Shown here piece after piece: positions 24,070-46,639 of a stretch of 64,000 nucleotides of DNA. The notes beneath the pieces are model-generated. The model saw nothing but the letters and a program-made list of their open reading frames with translations. It did no database searches and was not told where the DNA came from. The DNA lies in assembly GCF_949628265.1 (NCBI RefSeq), contig NC_088789.1, forward strand, positions 12,578,886-12,642,885. Direction: 5' to 3'. Both the position numbers and the translations under genes were made by a program. This DNA comes from Cloeon dipterum (lineage: Eukaryota > Arthropoda > Insecta > Ephemeroptera > Baetidae). Every line of letters begins with the position of its first letter. Within the stretch, counting starts at the first letter, position 1.

Positions 24070-24143
24070 ATAATCATGCATGATTATTAAATTCATTAAA
24101 TTATTAATATTTTCACCACCAGGAATATTCTAGGGATATTCCT
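24070..24143. repeat. Palindrome pair in AT-rich intergenic DNA
   Basis: ATAATCATGCATGATTAT (24070-24087) is a perfect 18-bp palindrome. AGGAATAT at 24121-24128 and ATATTCCT at 24136-24143 form an 8-bp stem with a 7-nt loop. The surrounding 23.85-24.3 kb repeats words such as GGATTATTC, GGATAAAATT and GGAATAATTC in both directions. It may be the remains of a foldback element. Confidence 0.6.
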
Positions 24144-25257
24144 GATGATTAACTTAAATAATTAACTTCTATCACTCTGTGGCAAACCTGGAATAATTCA
24201 AAAATACTCATGGATTAATTCTTTAGATTATTTTTTCGGATAAAATTCAACTAACCTAAGATTATTCTGGATATTTTTGGCATAATATATGTTATTATTT
24301 TTCTGTGAGGTTTGTCTTATTTCCCGCCAACGAAGTACAAAATGCAGTATCAACGTGGCAACAGTGTATGCTTCACCCGACCGATGCCATGGCTGGTACT
24401 AGGCTATGTGGGTAAACGCCAAGCGCAGCATTGTAGTGCTCATTCACATGGCTGGTTTTTTTATTTTTGGTCCTATATTTCAAGGAATTTAGCGATTTCG
24501 GCTAGATCCTTGATAGCTACAATAAGCAATTCGTAAAATTCCCTCTTCCTACAATTCTAAAAGGTAGAAATTTGTTGTTGAGAAAGAGAGCATTGCTTTT
24601 TGATCAGCCGGTTGGAGTAAACGCGTGTTGTCCTTAAGGTATGGTTGTGCGAACTCTTTTTAGTTCGATTAGAGTTGCAAACTAGCTATAAAACTACATA
24701 TAAATTACCTTTTAATGTACCGAGGCTATTTTATCAAGTACAAAATAATTTTCGCTATAACCTTTCAATTTAATCTAATTTTAAATGCGAGATCGTGCCT
24801 GTCTTGCACAATCCTTAGTATATTACATAGGATTGTAATGTCATAAAATCAACTTCTTGCTTCTTGGCATGTAAAATTATATATTTATGCATGATACATC
24901 TATGTACATATTTTGAAAACATTTAAAACACAAGAACCGACATCCCCTTAGCTTGATTGTCGGATCTGATAGTTCTTTATGTATGCATTTGGATTTGCAT
25001 TGATTATTATACCCAACAGTACAATATTCAAATTTTGACTCCAACAATTGGTCTGCAGGACTTGCAGCAGTGTCGATTCCTAATCTTTACTCTCCTTATT
25101 TTACTTGCAAAATTTAAATATACTTAATACTTTTTGTGTACATGGAATTATGGTATTTCAGTATCATATTTATACGAACTTCAGTAAGGTCTGATAATCA
25201 GTTGTATTTTACACTACTTGTTTCTCTTTCAGCTGATAGCTGGCTTCGATTGCCAGT

Positions 25258-28421
<3,164 letters not shown>

Positions 28422-28895
28422 TTTGTTAACATTGCAGCAATACAAGAATTGGTTATACAGTGTGAGAACTTAGCAGCCACATTTGTAGAAACTATTTTTC
28501 ATCGTTTTTACAGTGTTGAAAGTTCAACTTTATTGTCTCTAAATCTCAAGTGTGCAGCATAGTGCTGTGTTGACGCTGTTACTTTTTGAGTACAGTTTGC
28601 AATATAACAAACCTTTGCATTTGTATAGCTCTCAGTAAATTACGAGTCAAAAATTCAAAACCTGATTTCTATCTTTGTGTGAACTGGTGTATAAATAGTA
28701 TCATTTAAGGTGAGTAGCACTGATCTGGTTCTGTAATTTTGCCATTTGAATTGACAGTATTTATTCACTTGTGCTCACGCTGCATTTTCATAATATCATA
28801 GTTTTCCCAGGAACATTTCTTTTTTTGCCGTCTGTTCTTACGTGATCAATTTCTCATGTGTTAAATTATGTACTCCGAGGATGAAGATTTGAACA

Positions 28896-28901
28896 AATAA
28901 A
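28896..28901 (+). terminator. Polyadenylation signal AATAAA of WDR5
   Basis: A canonical hexamer 475 bp after the WDR5 stop, in AT-rich 3' UTR sequence. No other gene lies between, so a 3' UTR of about 0.5 kb is likely. Confidence 0.65.
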
Positions 28902-28921
28902 GTTCATACGAACTGAAAGCA

Positions 28922-29700
28922 CTCACACTTGGTTACTTTAATTTAAATAGTTTTCGATTGTCTCTTTTACATATGTCTCTATTACAAGAGATGCAAGAGG
29001 CGCACCATAAGGAGAGTAGAAACTCTCCTTACAATTAGCACACCGCTATAGGCTGGATTACTTTTCCTCAGACAAGAAGATTTTAAAACAACTTTTTTCC
29101 TTTTTCTGATTTAATTTTTTTGGTTAAGTGTATGAGACAAATAATTATCGAGGACTCTGAGAAGGTCTTAGTCATATTTTTACATTATTTACTGAGTTAA
29201 ATTATTCAGTGGCGTATTATATACTTTTCTAATTTTTGGAATTATCAATTTTCATCTAAATGCCATCCGAATATATGTTTCGTCGTTTCATCCCAACATC
29301 GAAGCACCGCCAGTGACGAAGTAAATTAATATTTCCTCTGAATTTTTCTAGAATCGTGACTCGTGCTAGAGACTTGATTATATTATAATGTGTATATCTG
29401 TCGAAGAGCATCAGGTGGATATAAAGCCCTGCGCCAAGCCAGGCCATCTGCGAGAGACCAACATTTCAGAAATTACAAAAGGAAGATTGTGCGAGAGGTT
29501 ACCTAAAATATGCACCACGTAATAAAACCTTAAAAAAGGTAACCGGAAACTCAGGCATATGCAGATGCGCGAGTTGTAGCCAGAGTACGCGTTTGGTCCA
29601 GAGCGGATCGACGCGCACGCAATGCGAGTGAGCACGAGAGGGATGCGAGCGCGAAGTGCACTCGCGGTGGCGGAGGCGAATGTGTGCCGGGACTTGCGCA
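28922..29700. other. Intergenic region between WDR5 and the KCTD-like gene
   Basis: AT-rich and without a gene up to about 29550. From there the sequence switches abruptly to CpG-rich, promoter-like DNA. A GGAGAGTAGAAACTCTCC inverted repeat lies at 29010-29027. Confidence 0.5.
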
Positions 29701-29705
29701 CCCGG

Positions 29706-29914
29706 GGTGTAAAAGAGGGAGAGCACAGCTCCTGCTGGCCGCTCTGCTGGGAACAAGGACATTGATCGGCGTATAGCACCAGCCCTCTCGCTCCACCCCC
29801 GTCAGACTTGAGGATCGAGTCGAGCGGAGCACTCGCCTGCAGACCGACGTCCCAGCAACAACAATCGAGCACAGTCCGCGTCCGCGCCACCAGCAGACAA
29901 GCCAGGCAACCAAG
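29706..29914 (+). other. Probable promoter and non-coding first exon of the KCTD-like gene
   Basis: A CpG-rich block (29550-30180) contains a weak TATA-like GTGTAAAAGAG near 29706. It ends in an excellent donor, CAACCAAG|GTAAGTGCG, at 29914. There is no ATG-led ORF of note on the plus strand. The next plus-strand acceptor that makes sense is TTGTTTTCCAG directly before the KCTD ATG at 53874, so this is proposed as its 5' UTR exon. The link over 24 kb is inference; the exon start is not defined. Confidence 0.45.
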
Positions 29915-35627
<5,713 letters not shown>

Positions 35628-37652
35628 CACCTAATCCAATTACATTTCTCTCCGCAATGCCTTGACGTCAGACATTTGATTCCTTCCGACAGCGAAACCT
35701 GAACACAATTGTTTGCGTCTCTCAGACGACCAACATGGTCGATTGTTTGGATTAGAACTAGATTACATCGGACCAAATTGCTATGCAAATGGAGTTAATT
35801 ATACATAACAAAGACAAAGGCGGTGAGCAGAACGCGAATTTGAACACGCCAAAAACGGCCGCACGGGCCCAATTTCGCAATGCAAGCATAAGAGGGGACC
35901 GCCACAGCTGGAACCTCTCGTCTGCAAATAATAATTGAAAAGATGCGAGCGAGAGGAAGACTGCTATGCCGATGGTTTTAAGCGCAATGCGAGTACATCT
36001 CAGGTCAGATTAAAATGCTATTACCGAGGGCCCATTGTGCTTTATCTTGACTCATCTGCCACACCGACGCAGTAATAATAGCTTCAAAGAAGGGAAAATG
36101 CTGCGCAAAAAGCTGCTGGTCGCGTGCAATGCGTTTTGGTACCCAGCGTATCAAGCGCGCGCGCGACTTTTGACAAAGAAATCACTCCATCGCCAACGGC
36201 GGCGCACAACAAAGCAGGTATGTCAGCAAAAAGCATCAACAGCGAAGAATTCCCCTTTGCCCAGTGTGCTGGTGGATGTGTGTGCACGCGAACGCGCTCC
36301 CAGCCTAAAAAAATGTATCATTTCGAGCATAGCTGCTCCCCCGCACGTCAACAATGTGATTAAATGACTTTTGCTGGAGGTGTGAATCCGCTTTTTGCCT
36401 CGCAGGATCCAATGGGTACGCCGCATCTTTTGTTGGCTTAAGCCATTTCAAGTCGACGTGCACACGAATCCAAACCGACAATTTCCTCACCTATTAATTC
36501 AGTTTCGCGGCGACGTGATTAAGAGTGCGACGGGCCTCTTGTTAAATCTCATTTGAGCTTGTTTATTCGCGTATTCGCTGCCATCTCTCGCCCTGCAGCC
36601 ACTGGCAGACTCATTTGAATTGTAGATTCAAGCCGTGGAAAGAAAACAATTTTCCAAGTTGAAATAGTTTCTGTTTCTGCATTTAGAAAATATCGCGCGG
36701 CTCAAAGACTGCTCCCCGTCGAGAGTTGATTTCTATTTGCAACTCTGATAAAAGGAATAAGCACTTCTGCAATATCTCCATTCGATCTCGAGGTAGGAAA
36801 GCGGACGTTTTCTATCCGATGATGTACATAATAAATCGAGATCATCGAGCACGTGGATGTTTTGCTGCCGACAAAGTATGAGTTCAACAAGTCTTATCTC
36901 TCATGTATAAAACGTGTTTGCAAGTTTCAATAAAAGGATGTCAAGAGTGAATAATGTGAGGTAAGAAAATCTATATTATAAAAGTCATTGGTTTGTTCGC
37001 TCTACTTTTTTCATTGAATATATTATATTGTTCTCTTTCGTCCTTCTGCGTTTATTTGTTCGGGCACACCGAGAAACTGAAAGCAGAATGCTATGAAAGC
37101 AGCTACTCCTTGGCGCTTTTGTATGCCTTACCGCTAATCAACAAAATTGAACGGGGGAGGCAGCCCGTGCCCAAGGGGTGGCCGTCTGCTGAAAATAATT
37201 GGTTTATTTAAAAAGGGTGCAAACAAACAAATGCGATGAAATCAATAACGGCAGGCAGAACCCAAAAGAAAGCTTTCGTCAGAAACACTCGAAAGCGCGT
37301 TTTACGATCGTGGCTCCTGGTTGATAAAGCAAGAAGTCTATCTTTATCACGCGAGAGAAACCAACAAGTAAATTTTATACAGCAGCGCACGTAACGCCCC
37401 CGGGAGGAAAGAGAGCTGCTCGCCGTAAAATAATGCTGTTTATACACTTAGCTCGTTGGCAGGCAGCTCCGCAGCTGAATGGCGACTTTATGAATGGTCC
37501 ACTTTAATGCCAAACGCAAAGATTACACAAAAATCTGGGGTACTTGGCTGAGAAGGGGCTTGTGCCTGGATAAAAAGTAAGTTAGCCGCAGCAGCACTAC
37601 TGGTGCATGTGTACCTAATCATAAAAAGCAGCAGAGAAGGGAAGGCGGAGCA

Positions 37653-37674
37653 AGAGAGAGAGAGAGAGAGAGAG
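37653..37674. repeat. (AG)11 microsatellite
   Basis: A perfect AG run of 22 bp. Confidence 0.9.
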
Positions 37675-39144
37675 GTCTGCCACCGCTGCTTTTGGCTGTC
37701 CGCTGCGGCAGAAGGCCCTGCTCTCCCCCAGATGTTTACTCTTTGTATTTCTGATGAGTATCTCGAAATATTGTGTACCTTCTTTCCCTCTGGTCTGGCC
37801 GCGGAGCAGGAGGAACAGCACCGAAAACGAGCCCAAAGCGCGGCTCTTGAGGAGCGAGGGACACGCTTGGTTTACAGCTGTCCTTTTGTGTCTGAGAAAA
37901 CAGCATAAACTCCCTGACTAATCTGATTGCCTTGTTTTATTAAGCCTTTCTAAAAAGCAGAAATTATTTTTGCGTCGCTCGCTTGTTTGCAGGCCGTGTA
38001 ATGAGGCTTTGATTAAGTCTTTGTCTCGCGAGCGGTAAATCTTATAAACTGCGAGCGGAAATTAAAAAGAAATCTCGTTTCTGCAGTAGACTTTTCACGG
38101 CATTAAATGCTGACTGAGGATAAATGTCAAGCGGGCCATAAAACGTCTCTGCCGGAAGCTGCTTCCAACTTTATTAATCTGTAGATCTTTTCTCGCGCAA
38201 CAATGCTGATAGAACAGGATGAAATTCGCTAAGAAGTCTGTTTCTTCATTAATTAGCGTTAGCGCTGCGAGCAGAACAGATGAGAATGCCCGGTTGACTG
38301 CTTGTTTGCTCGCAGCTGCTCCGAATTTAATCAACTTTGCGGCAAAAAGCGACTAAACAAAACGTCGCGCTTGGTGCCGGACGAAACTGTAAAATTTAAT
38401 CTTCGTTGAACGAATTAAGGAGCGAGCAGTCGGCGAGTCTTTTTTGCATAAATTCTTGATAACGGAGAAAGGTCTAGTACGACGTGACACACGCCAGATT
38501 ATTAGATTACACCCCGGGGAGCATGTATACTTATACCTGAGTGACGCTCGTCGGATCTGTAATACAGACGAGACGTTCTCATTCGATTTGGGCCCCGGAG
38601 TTCGCTGGCATGCAAATAACGTGTTGAATCAGCAATAAACTCGCACGACTCCTCTAGACCCACTATATATATAGAACACTAACTACCAGATCTCGTCGGG
38701 TTTCATTGATTTCGGCTCGGCCTGTTTCATCACTATGAGCAAACAGTGGTTCGTCGAGCGGAAATGGTTCTCAAGGAGGTGGTTGCGAATTCAAGACGGC
38801 TGGAAATTGGAAATGGTCTGCCGTGACAAAGTTGTTGTCTCTGCCGCAAACAATGCATTGCTGAGCGGATGAAGCGGCCTGGTGGAAACAGCTCGGGTTG
38901 GGTGTTTGGAGTTGAACATAATTTCCAAAGCTCGCGTGATTCAAATCAGTTCAGTCTTTTTGTAACAAGTAGGAAAAGGGGGGAGAGCAATCAGCCTTTC
39001 AACTCCTTTATAATTTTTATGAGATCATTGACACTAAAATTTCTCGTTCCACACGCAAGTCTCACATTGGCAAATTTAATTTGGGATGTCGGGGTTGGCT
39101 GGAACTCGCACAAGTTAACCCTTGGCAAAACATTATTTTGGCGC

Positions 39145-39146
<2 letters not shown>

Positions 39147-39177
<31 letters not shown>
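39147..39177. repeat. (GA)n microsatellite
   Basis: A perfect GA run of about 31 bp following GCGCCC. Confidence 0.9.
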
Positions 39178-39181
<4 letters not shown>

Positions 39182-42100
39182 TTTCCTCTTGGTCGTTGAC
39201 TCGCAATTAAAACAGCAGCCCTCGAATTTCAGCCAGTACACACATTAAATTAACAAAGCAATCTCTCGGTCCAGGTTGAAGTAATTTCCTACTCATTAAG
39301 ACACATTTTTGCGGTGGCTTCCGTCGAGTGATCCAACAACCCCTCCCCCTCACACAATTCATTTGCTTGGGTTAAACTCTACCCTTTCGTGTTCAGCCCA
39401 TATCCGCCGCGTTTAAACAGCGCCGAAAGCCACTTTTCACGCCCTCTCCGCATTAGCCGACGAAACTTTGGCGAAATTCAATTATGCAAAATGAAATTTA
39501 GTGCTTTAGTTTTCTCTCTTGGCGGCAAGTGCACCGTCATCCGTCGGGGAGCAGGTGCTCCGGCGTGCACTTGATTATTTCAATGTGCGCCGCTGTCGTC
39601 GGAATGATAATTTCACCCAGCACAGTGAAGAGAATGTAAAAATCGAGCCTCCGCCAAGCCCTTTCAAGTGCTCGCGCAGAACATCCTCCTCCTCCTCATC
39701 TCCCGACGTTGAATTGCAGATTATTCCTCGTGTAGCCTGAGCTCACAGAAACCGCACCGACGAGTTGTGCGGCTGAAAGGAAATTTGCCCGTGCATCTCA
39801 GGCTCGTTGTATATTTTAGCAGCTAACGGCGATATTGCGTTTTTCATCAAGTTTCGCTTACTCCCGCGAAAAAAATCGTCGTGCCGCACGGCTTCATATT
39901 AAATTTGAGCGTCTTATCGATTTCGCCACACCTAATAATGCCGAATCGTCCCTGGCGCGGAATGTAGCGAAGACAAATTGCAGTTTGATGGCGATGTGAG
40001 GCTTTCAAGCAGAAATCTCTCGAGTTGGTAAGAGAAAACTGAAATCTTCGTTTTCGTTAATAAATCAAGGAGAGACGCCGCGTGGCATCACTGAGCGTTG
40101 TAAATTTGCCTGTCCTGTCAAGAGAAATGAAAAATACTGCTCTTAAAAGTTAAAATAAGTATAACGCAAATCGCGCGAGACTAATGCGCTCTGACAGCTC
40201 ATTCTCGGAGGAGAGATTACGCGTTTAAATTCGGCGAGAATTCTTCCGTCGCGCCCAATAAAGAGAAAAGTTTCAGCCTGCGAAGCGGCCGAGTATGCAG
40301 CCGTGTTGATCGGCGTGCCGCACCGGTTGCATGGCCCGGCCGAAGATTAATTAACTGCTGCCGACGCCACGGCTGCTGCTGCTGTGGCGGCAGCGGGCTT
40401 TTGGCGCAAATTAATTCGCGGCACGCGCGTTTCTAAATTCGGCAGTTTGCGAAAGGAATTCCTGATCGATTGACTCCGGCTGGGGCATGCAAAACAGCAG
40501 CCAGTTGATCTTTTGAAGGGCGAAACACGCGCGTGCCAAAAGGTAACTGTGTATGTGTGTGTGTGTGTGTGGGGCTTATACATTTGTGATTAGGCTGGAG
40601 GATTTTAGTCCCTGAACGGCTCCTGCGTCTGTTGCTAGGCTATTTTTAGCTGCCACCACCACCGATTTCTTTCTAAACAGCGGGCAAAACTCTCGCGAGG
40701 GCTATCGTGAAATGTTTTCCGCGTGGATATTTCTAAAAATAGTTTATTCATGTGAAAGGGCCGTTGTGAATGGGTTGTTTTATTGCTTGATTTTATTCAT
40801 TTTGCCTCGAACTGAAATATACACCAGCCCCGAATTTTTAACTTGACATCTCCAATGCTATCCAGACCAGATTGCGAAATTTAAAGATTGTGTTTATTTT
40901 AAAAAAAAAATAAATTATTGCACGGCGGTCATTGAGGTGCGGTCGCTTGCTTTGATTTGGTGCCATGAATCGATAAGCCTCAGCTGCTACTATTTGGCTC
41001 TGGAGCTGACTTTGAGCGAACAATGAGCCTCCGGTTAATTAATTTCAATTTGTTACGACCCACATTCACGTTTAAAATAGTGTCCCCAGAAGGCACTCAT
41101 TTCGGTATTCAATTGCCCGTGAAAGATAGAGGCGTTTCAGATAATCCACCCCGCTTAAAGAGTGCTGGCTGCGTGTGTGTATGGGAATGACATCTCTCTG
41201 GTGGTTTGAGTGATTGATTGAACAGAATGTACGGCAGGGCTGGAAATGCCGAGCGAGCAAATTTTCCGACTATTCAACGGCGAACGCTGTAATAATCGCA
41301 AAGCGCCGTGAAATTAATTTACATTGCGTACATCGCTGGGAGGGGGACGCGGCGTAAATCAAAATCATCGGTCGGTGCCTCATTATGGTAAAAATTCAAT
41401 TAATCCACTTCGCCTCCCTGATTTACAGCCGCGGAATAGCTTTTTATGATGAATGGACATGAATATTTAATAGGGGGTGTCGCATGGAAGCCGAAATGCC
41501 ATTAATAAAACACGTACAAATGGCGAGGCACGATCGCCGCGCGTGAAATAAACCTGCTACGCCGTTTTTATTTTATGTACACCCATATACATATACACTG
41601 CGCTCATCGCCCGTGATACCTTTATGGCCGGGTACTCGTTTCATGATTATTTTTTTATTCATATTAAAACCCAACAAGCGAGGAAAGAGTGTAAATTTGC
41701 TGGTATTTTGTATAAATTGCGCGCTGTTTTCCTTTCACTTTCGCATCGTCCTGTCTACCGTATAGCAGCTGGGAGTAATAATGCTGCTGTCGCTCTTGCG
41801 CACCGGCAAAGTTTTAATCCTTGCTGTGTAATAAAATACGACATCAAAGGCAACTTTCTTGATAATCTAAAAAGCCGCGGCAACATGTTGTACCAACATC
41901 ATCGACGTTGGGCTCAAGGCTCGAATATATTATGTTTGCGGGAGCTGCATTTAAATTTTTAATGCCCACCGCCTAGCTTTTTTCCTTGATGCTCAAGAGA
42001 GAGCACAAAAAAGCCTAGCCGGCTTTTTCTCTCTCGCGCGCGCACAAGCAGGAGAAATATGAGGAGTGCGCGGCCAGATTAAATGCTCATATTTTATAAT

Positions 42101-43254
42101 TAAAACAAGGCAAAGTGAGGCCGTTTATCAGCCGCCTTAAAACGCAAATTGTTTAGCCAGCGCGTGTCGTTTTACGTCTGCTGGCTAATTTGCCTGCACT
42201 TGCAATAGAAGTATATATGAGAGGCACTTGTAATTATCTAGCTGATTAACCAGCTTGACGAGCTTCAGCAAGCAAATTACTCCGTTTCGCGGTTTTGCAC
42301 AATGCACAGTGCTTCAGAGGTAGAATTTGTGGTTGCGCTTGTGCAAACTTACACTGCTGGGTTTTATTTCAGCACGTCTCCTCTCTCTTTCTCCTCGAGA
42401 TACAGAAAGGATTAGGTTTTTAGACTCCCGCACATATAACCCAGCGCTGCAGGTGAGCTAAAATTGTAACGAAGTAATAAGCAAATTACAAATGGCTACT
42501 CATACTGGGCGTGGATTGACCGAGAACGGGCGTCGATGGTTGAAATTTAAAGATAAAATTTGTCTTTATCGCACTGGACAACCACTGTTGCAGCAGTACT
42601 TTAAATGTTTAAATGCAAAATAAAACGCTGTAAGGAAATTCTGAATCCCTCATGGTCGTTGCTGGACTGCACCCAATGCTGATCACAACCAAAAGGAGAA
42701 GCGAGTTTTATATTCTTTGCATAACTCTTACTCGCATAGCTTTTAAAATATAAAATCAAATTCCAACTACCCCAACAGTTAAATTTTTACGCACTAGAAA
42801 AGGTAATCACGCTATTGTGACTCCACGATGTTGGCACGTGCTTTTGAAACAAAATAATTAAGTTAATTCAGGGTGTCACTATATATTTATGCATTAAAAT
42901 AAAGATAATTGATAAGCGCGAGTAAAAAAACCATGGTGCCAAAATGAAACACGTATAATCTGACACATCTCAGCTAGAAATATTAACACGCACTAGAGAA
43001 TTTTAATATGCCAACACAACACACTCACGACCCACGAAGCGTTAGCACGAGAAACAGGGTGCACGTAAAAAACTCATTCGCCGACATTTCCGCCGTGTGT
43101 AATTTGTCATTGCAATTACGCACGTTCCTGTGCGTGAAAGGTACTTGGCAAGCTTTTGTGACGCCACCGCACAACAACCAACAGTGTACATGCACCTACC
43201 TTCTCACCTTGCGAGAGCTGGCTGAAACAAATTAAACCTGGACGTTGGTCCGGG

Positions 43255-43272
43255 TCTCTCTCTCTCTCTCTC
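43255..43272. repeat. (TC)9 microsatellite
   Basis: A short TC run of 18 bp followed by ACTCACGTACACACACGTACA. Confidence 0.85.
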
Positions 43273-46200
43273 ACTCACGTACACACACGTACAGTATTGG
43301 TGTGGATGAAGGCTTAATTATAATGCTGCGCAGAAAAAGGCAAGCCGGAATGAATTTCGCAGCACGCGATTTGCTTGTATGTGTGTGGAGTGGATCCTCC
43401 TCCTCGTCCATGCATTATTAATGGCGTGGCTGGCAATAAATGTAGCACACCACCTAAGCCAGCCTGCTGGCTGGCCGCCCGCCCGCCGGTGTTTGTTATT
43501 TCGTTTCAGCTGGGGTTGGAGACGTGAAAGCAGGACGGCTGGAAAAGTAGTGGATGTAAGCGCCGGCGAGCAGAAAAACGAACCGGATTAAAAAAGACAA
43601 AATTGAAACAGGCGGTGCTCTCATTCCGCGCAGTGCGGCCCTTTTCGCGCTGGATTTCGAACGGAAGTCGTTCTTTCACCCTATAACCCCGATAATGGGA
43701 TTGGAAAATCTCTGCCCACGCGTGATTTGCAGTGCGCGGAATTCACGAAGCCAGCGTCAGCGGGTCGTGGCGAAAAAAATGATGATAAAGCTGGCGCTGC
43801 GCTCGAGTCCCTCGACGAGAGCTGCCATTTAATTGGAGTTCTTTATATAAGCGGCTCTTTCGCTCCTTCTCTTTCATTAAGCTGGATTTTCATTTTGAGC
43901 CGCGACAGCTAGCGAGACAAACTTCAAAGATGATGAAATTTCAGTCAGCTAAGTTAATTTGGCCCCGCCATTCACAATTTTGATGACGCTTAACAAAATT
44001 TTCGATCATTCAAATGCTTTGCCTGCTCTCGCTCTTCCAGCGCTTTAAATAAAGACAATGAACGCAATTGCTGAGAGAGTTTATTATTACATTTCCTCCA
44101 GAGATGAGACGAAGCAAAATGTTACAGTGTAGCAAGAAATTAAAAAAATGACCTCGTTTTATATCTTAAATTTGAAAGGCGGACAAAGACTTTCTATGTT
44201 TTTATTTATTTATTTTTTATATATTATGCAAAAACTGCTAAATTGAGATCAAACTAATTTATAAAAAATGTTTTAAATAATTCTGATGCTATGCAACAAC
44301 AAAATAACATAGCAAGAACGTTACATTCAAACACAAATTTTACTCATCATACTGAACTGACTGATTTTTCCACGCTACAAATTAATATTTTTATATCGTT
44401 TTCTGTAAGACGTGGTAAAGAATGGGATACAGTTAACCGTGCTGATTCGCAAGAAACATGATTTTGATAACAATTATTAACGTTTAAAATTTTTAAAAAG
44501 CATAAGTATTGGAATATCGCGAGGTGCTCTACAACGTTTTGTCCATATAAAGCGCTTCATCAAGCTATTCAAACCAAGTTTTTCTCAGTGGAGTTAAACC
44601 GAAAGCTGCTGTGGCTGTTAAAACGTTTCGGTCGTTCCAAACAGCTGCGGACTAATGGAGAGTGAGAAAAAACTTGTGAAGTTGGTGTTTCGACGCGTAG
44701 AAAGAGTAAAATTTATATTGAGCACGACAAGACTTAGTGCAGGGTTCTTGACGTCACTGTGTAGGTGCTCACCGCAATCATAAAAGCAGCCGCCCTGTTT
44801 GAGTGCGCCGCTTATTCTTTCGTCTGGCTTGCGGAGGAAGAATAATGGAAAAAAAACAAATACTTTCCCACTAGCACTAATGTTACCAAGCTTCCAGCTC
44901 GGTTGTTGGATGAAAGAGAAAGCTTCCTTTTCAATTGAGACTACCATTATCCGCAAATTTTCATTCCGTCTGCAAGCCGTTGGCATTTAAGGATATTACC
45001 ATCGACCGGAGCCAGCCGTGTTTTTTGAGTTTTAACTTCCATGCCGAGAGTCTAACTATTGATTTTCGATGAATCGATAAGTTTCAAAGAAAATTGAAAA
45101 ATATATCACCCAGGAAGTCTTTCATCGCATTCAAAAGACTCTCCAGGCCACACGCGAAGATTATCATTATATCCTCCGCCCCCCAAAGGTTATTCAACGG
45201 TCTCTTCTGCAATCAATTCAAACCCTGAAGAGGGAGTGGATATTGGGATAACATCAGCAATTTAATTTCCTATCGCTTCTAGATGAGATTCAATTTCGGA
45301 GAGGCAAGAAATAAAAATAGACTACGTGGAAGCTATTTTAAAATTCTCACCTTTGGTCGTGGCCAATTTTAGTCTGTTTCAAATCCGCGTGCTAGCGAAA
45401 TGAGCAGATTTTCGCACATATTCACGTCTCGCTAGCGTAAACAAAACAAAGGGTACTCGAAAAGCGCGGCTATTTCGGTCGGCCGAATCATCGACATACC
45501 CTGTGCACGGAGTGCAATCAAACTCAATGGGTGGTTTCACGGGGTGTTCGGCATTGGTGGCACGGCAAACAAGCGCGGGCGGTGTTTGACACGCACACAA
45601 AGTGCGAGGAGAATGTATTGCAGCCTGACCAGCGGCCAATCACTCTTTGTGGCTCTCCTAGTTTGTTTTCCGCGCTCAAAGGAGTCCAATTACGCCCTTT
45701 GTGCCGCCAGCTTTTTTCCAACCGACGAATTTTGCACGCGTGGTGAATTTCCGCGCTCAAGCTCGCTATTTAGCGCGGCACACATGCGTATACGGTAATA
45801 AACAGCCGCCGGCAATTAAACGCTCACTGCAATTATTACATATAGTACGGCTCGCTTGACGTTCTTTCGACCAATAAAATTAACAAACGTACTCTTTAGC
45901 ATGCGCCGCCACTCGGAGTGTGCGTGTATGTGCTTTCGTTTTGTTTGCCCTGTGCCTCGCCGGCTGCTATTCAACGGGTAAATAGACCTGCGTCGGTATG
46001 GTATTAATAACTGCGTGAATAATTGCTGTAAGTTCGCGAAACTGGGCGTGGTGGGACGCGGCTTACATGCACACACTCATTTGCCCCCGCCTTATCATCA
46101 GCAGCTGTGATTTACGACTTTTCTTCTCCCTCATGATGCAAATCGGCTGACCTACTTTCTATATCACTAGCTTGATGAAATGACTCTAAGCTTCCGACTT

Positions 46201-46386
46201 TTAATTGCTGCTTGATAAATTCAAACAAGGGGTGAACTTATTTCGGTCAAGTACATTTGTATTTGTTGTTTATTTCTGAATTTCATTATTTAACATAATC
46301 CAACAGAAAGTCTTTACAAATAATTATACTTCCTGCTTCCAGACAGGAAAATTAATAACAACTAGGCTTCATCCTCGTTTTTTTTT

Positions 46387-46519
46387 GTCTTGTGGAGCCA
46401 GCTTTAGAACACTCATGAAATAGGGCGGACCGGATTCGCCAAAACTGATCACGTTAATTAGAAAAAAGATTTTGAAGTCTTAGTTATTCATTTTCCTACC
46501 AAGAAAATTTTTATTAAGA
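46387..46519 (+). repeat. Dispersed repeat family B, copy 1
   Basis: GTCTTGTGGAGC at 46387-46398 and a 28-bp core at 46412-46439 (CTCATGAAATAGGGCGGA then CCGGATTCGC) recur at 56743 and 56844 with few changes. Similarity continues with AACTG, AATTA and TTCATTTT..ACCA words downstream. In this copy the two conserved blocks are 13 bp apart. No ORF; type unknown. Confidence 0.6.
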
Positions 46520-46603
46520 ATTTACAAACGCATATAGTTGATAAAATAGTAATCACCTATTACTATTTTTAGTTCGTTGTTTGCAAATTTTCAACAGGCT
46601 AAC

Positions 46604-46624
46604 ACCGTGGAAATTTTCCACGGT
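46604..46624. repeat. 21-bp near-perfect palindrome
   Basis: ACCGTGGAAA and its exact reverse complement TTTCCACGGT are separated by a single T. It lies just before a CpG-rich block in the KCTD intron. Role unknown. Confidence 0.85.
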
Positions 46625-46639
46625 ATATTTTTTTTGCTC

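Larger units (their letters stand above)
21870..25232. other. Divergent promoter region between the BET gene and WDR5
   Basis: No coding exon was found on either strand. The part at 22.7-23.8 kb is richer in CpG and regulatory words: ATTGG (inverted CCAAT) at 22782-22786, CACGTG at 22798, 23000 and 23214, and a TATATATA box at 23623-23630 inside a GC-rich block. The part at 23.85-24.3 kb is AT-rich and full of inverted repeats. The non-coding first exon of WDR5 must lie here, because its ATG exon starts with a splice acceptor. Confidence 0.5.

Noticed and set aside
24312-24536. Plus-strand 74-codon frame upstream of WDR5
   Set aside because: No similarity to any family I know, no splice signals at its ends, and the start is not an ATG.
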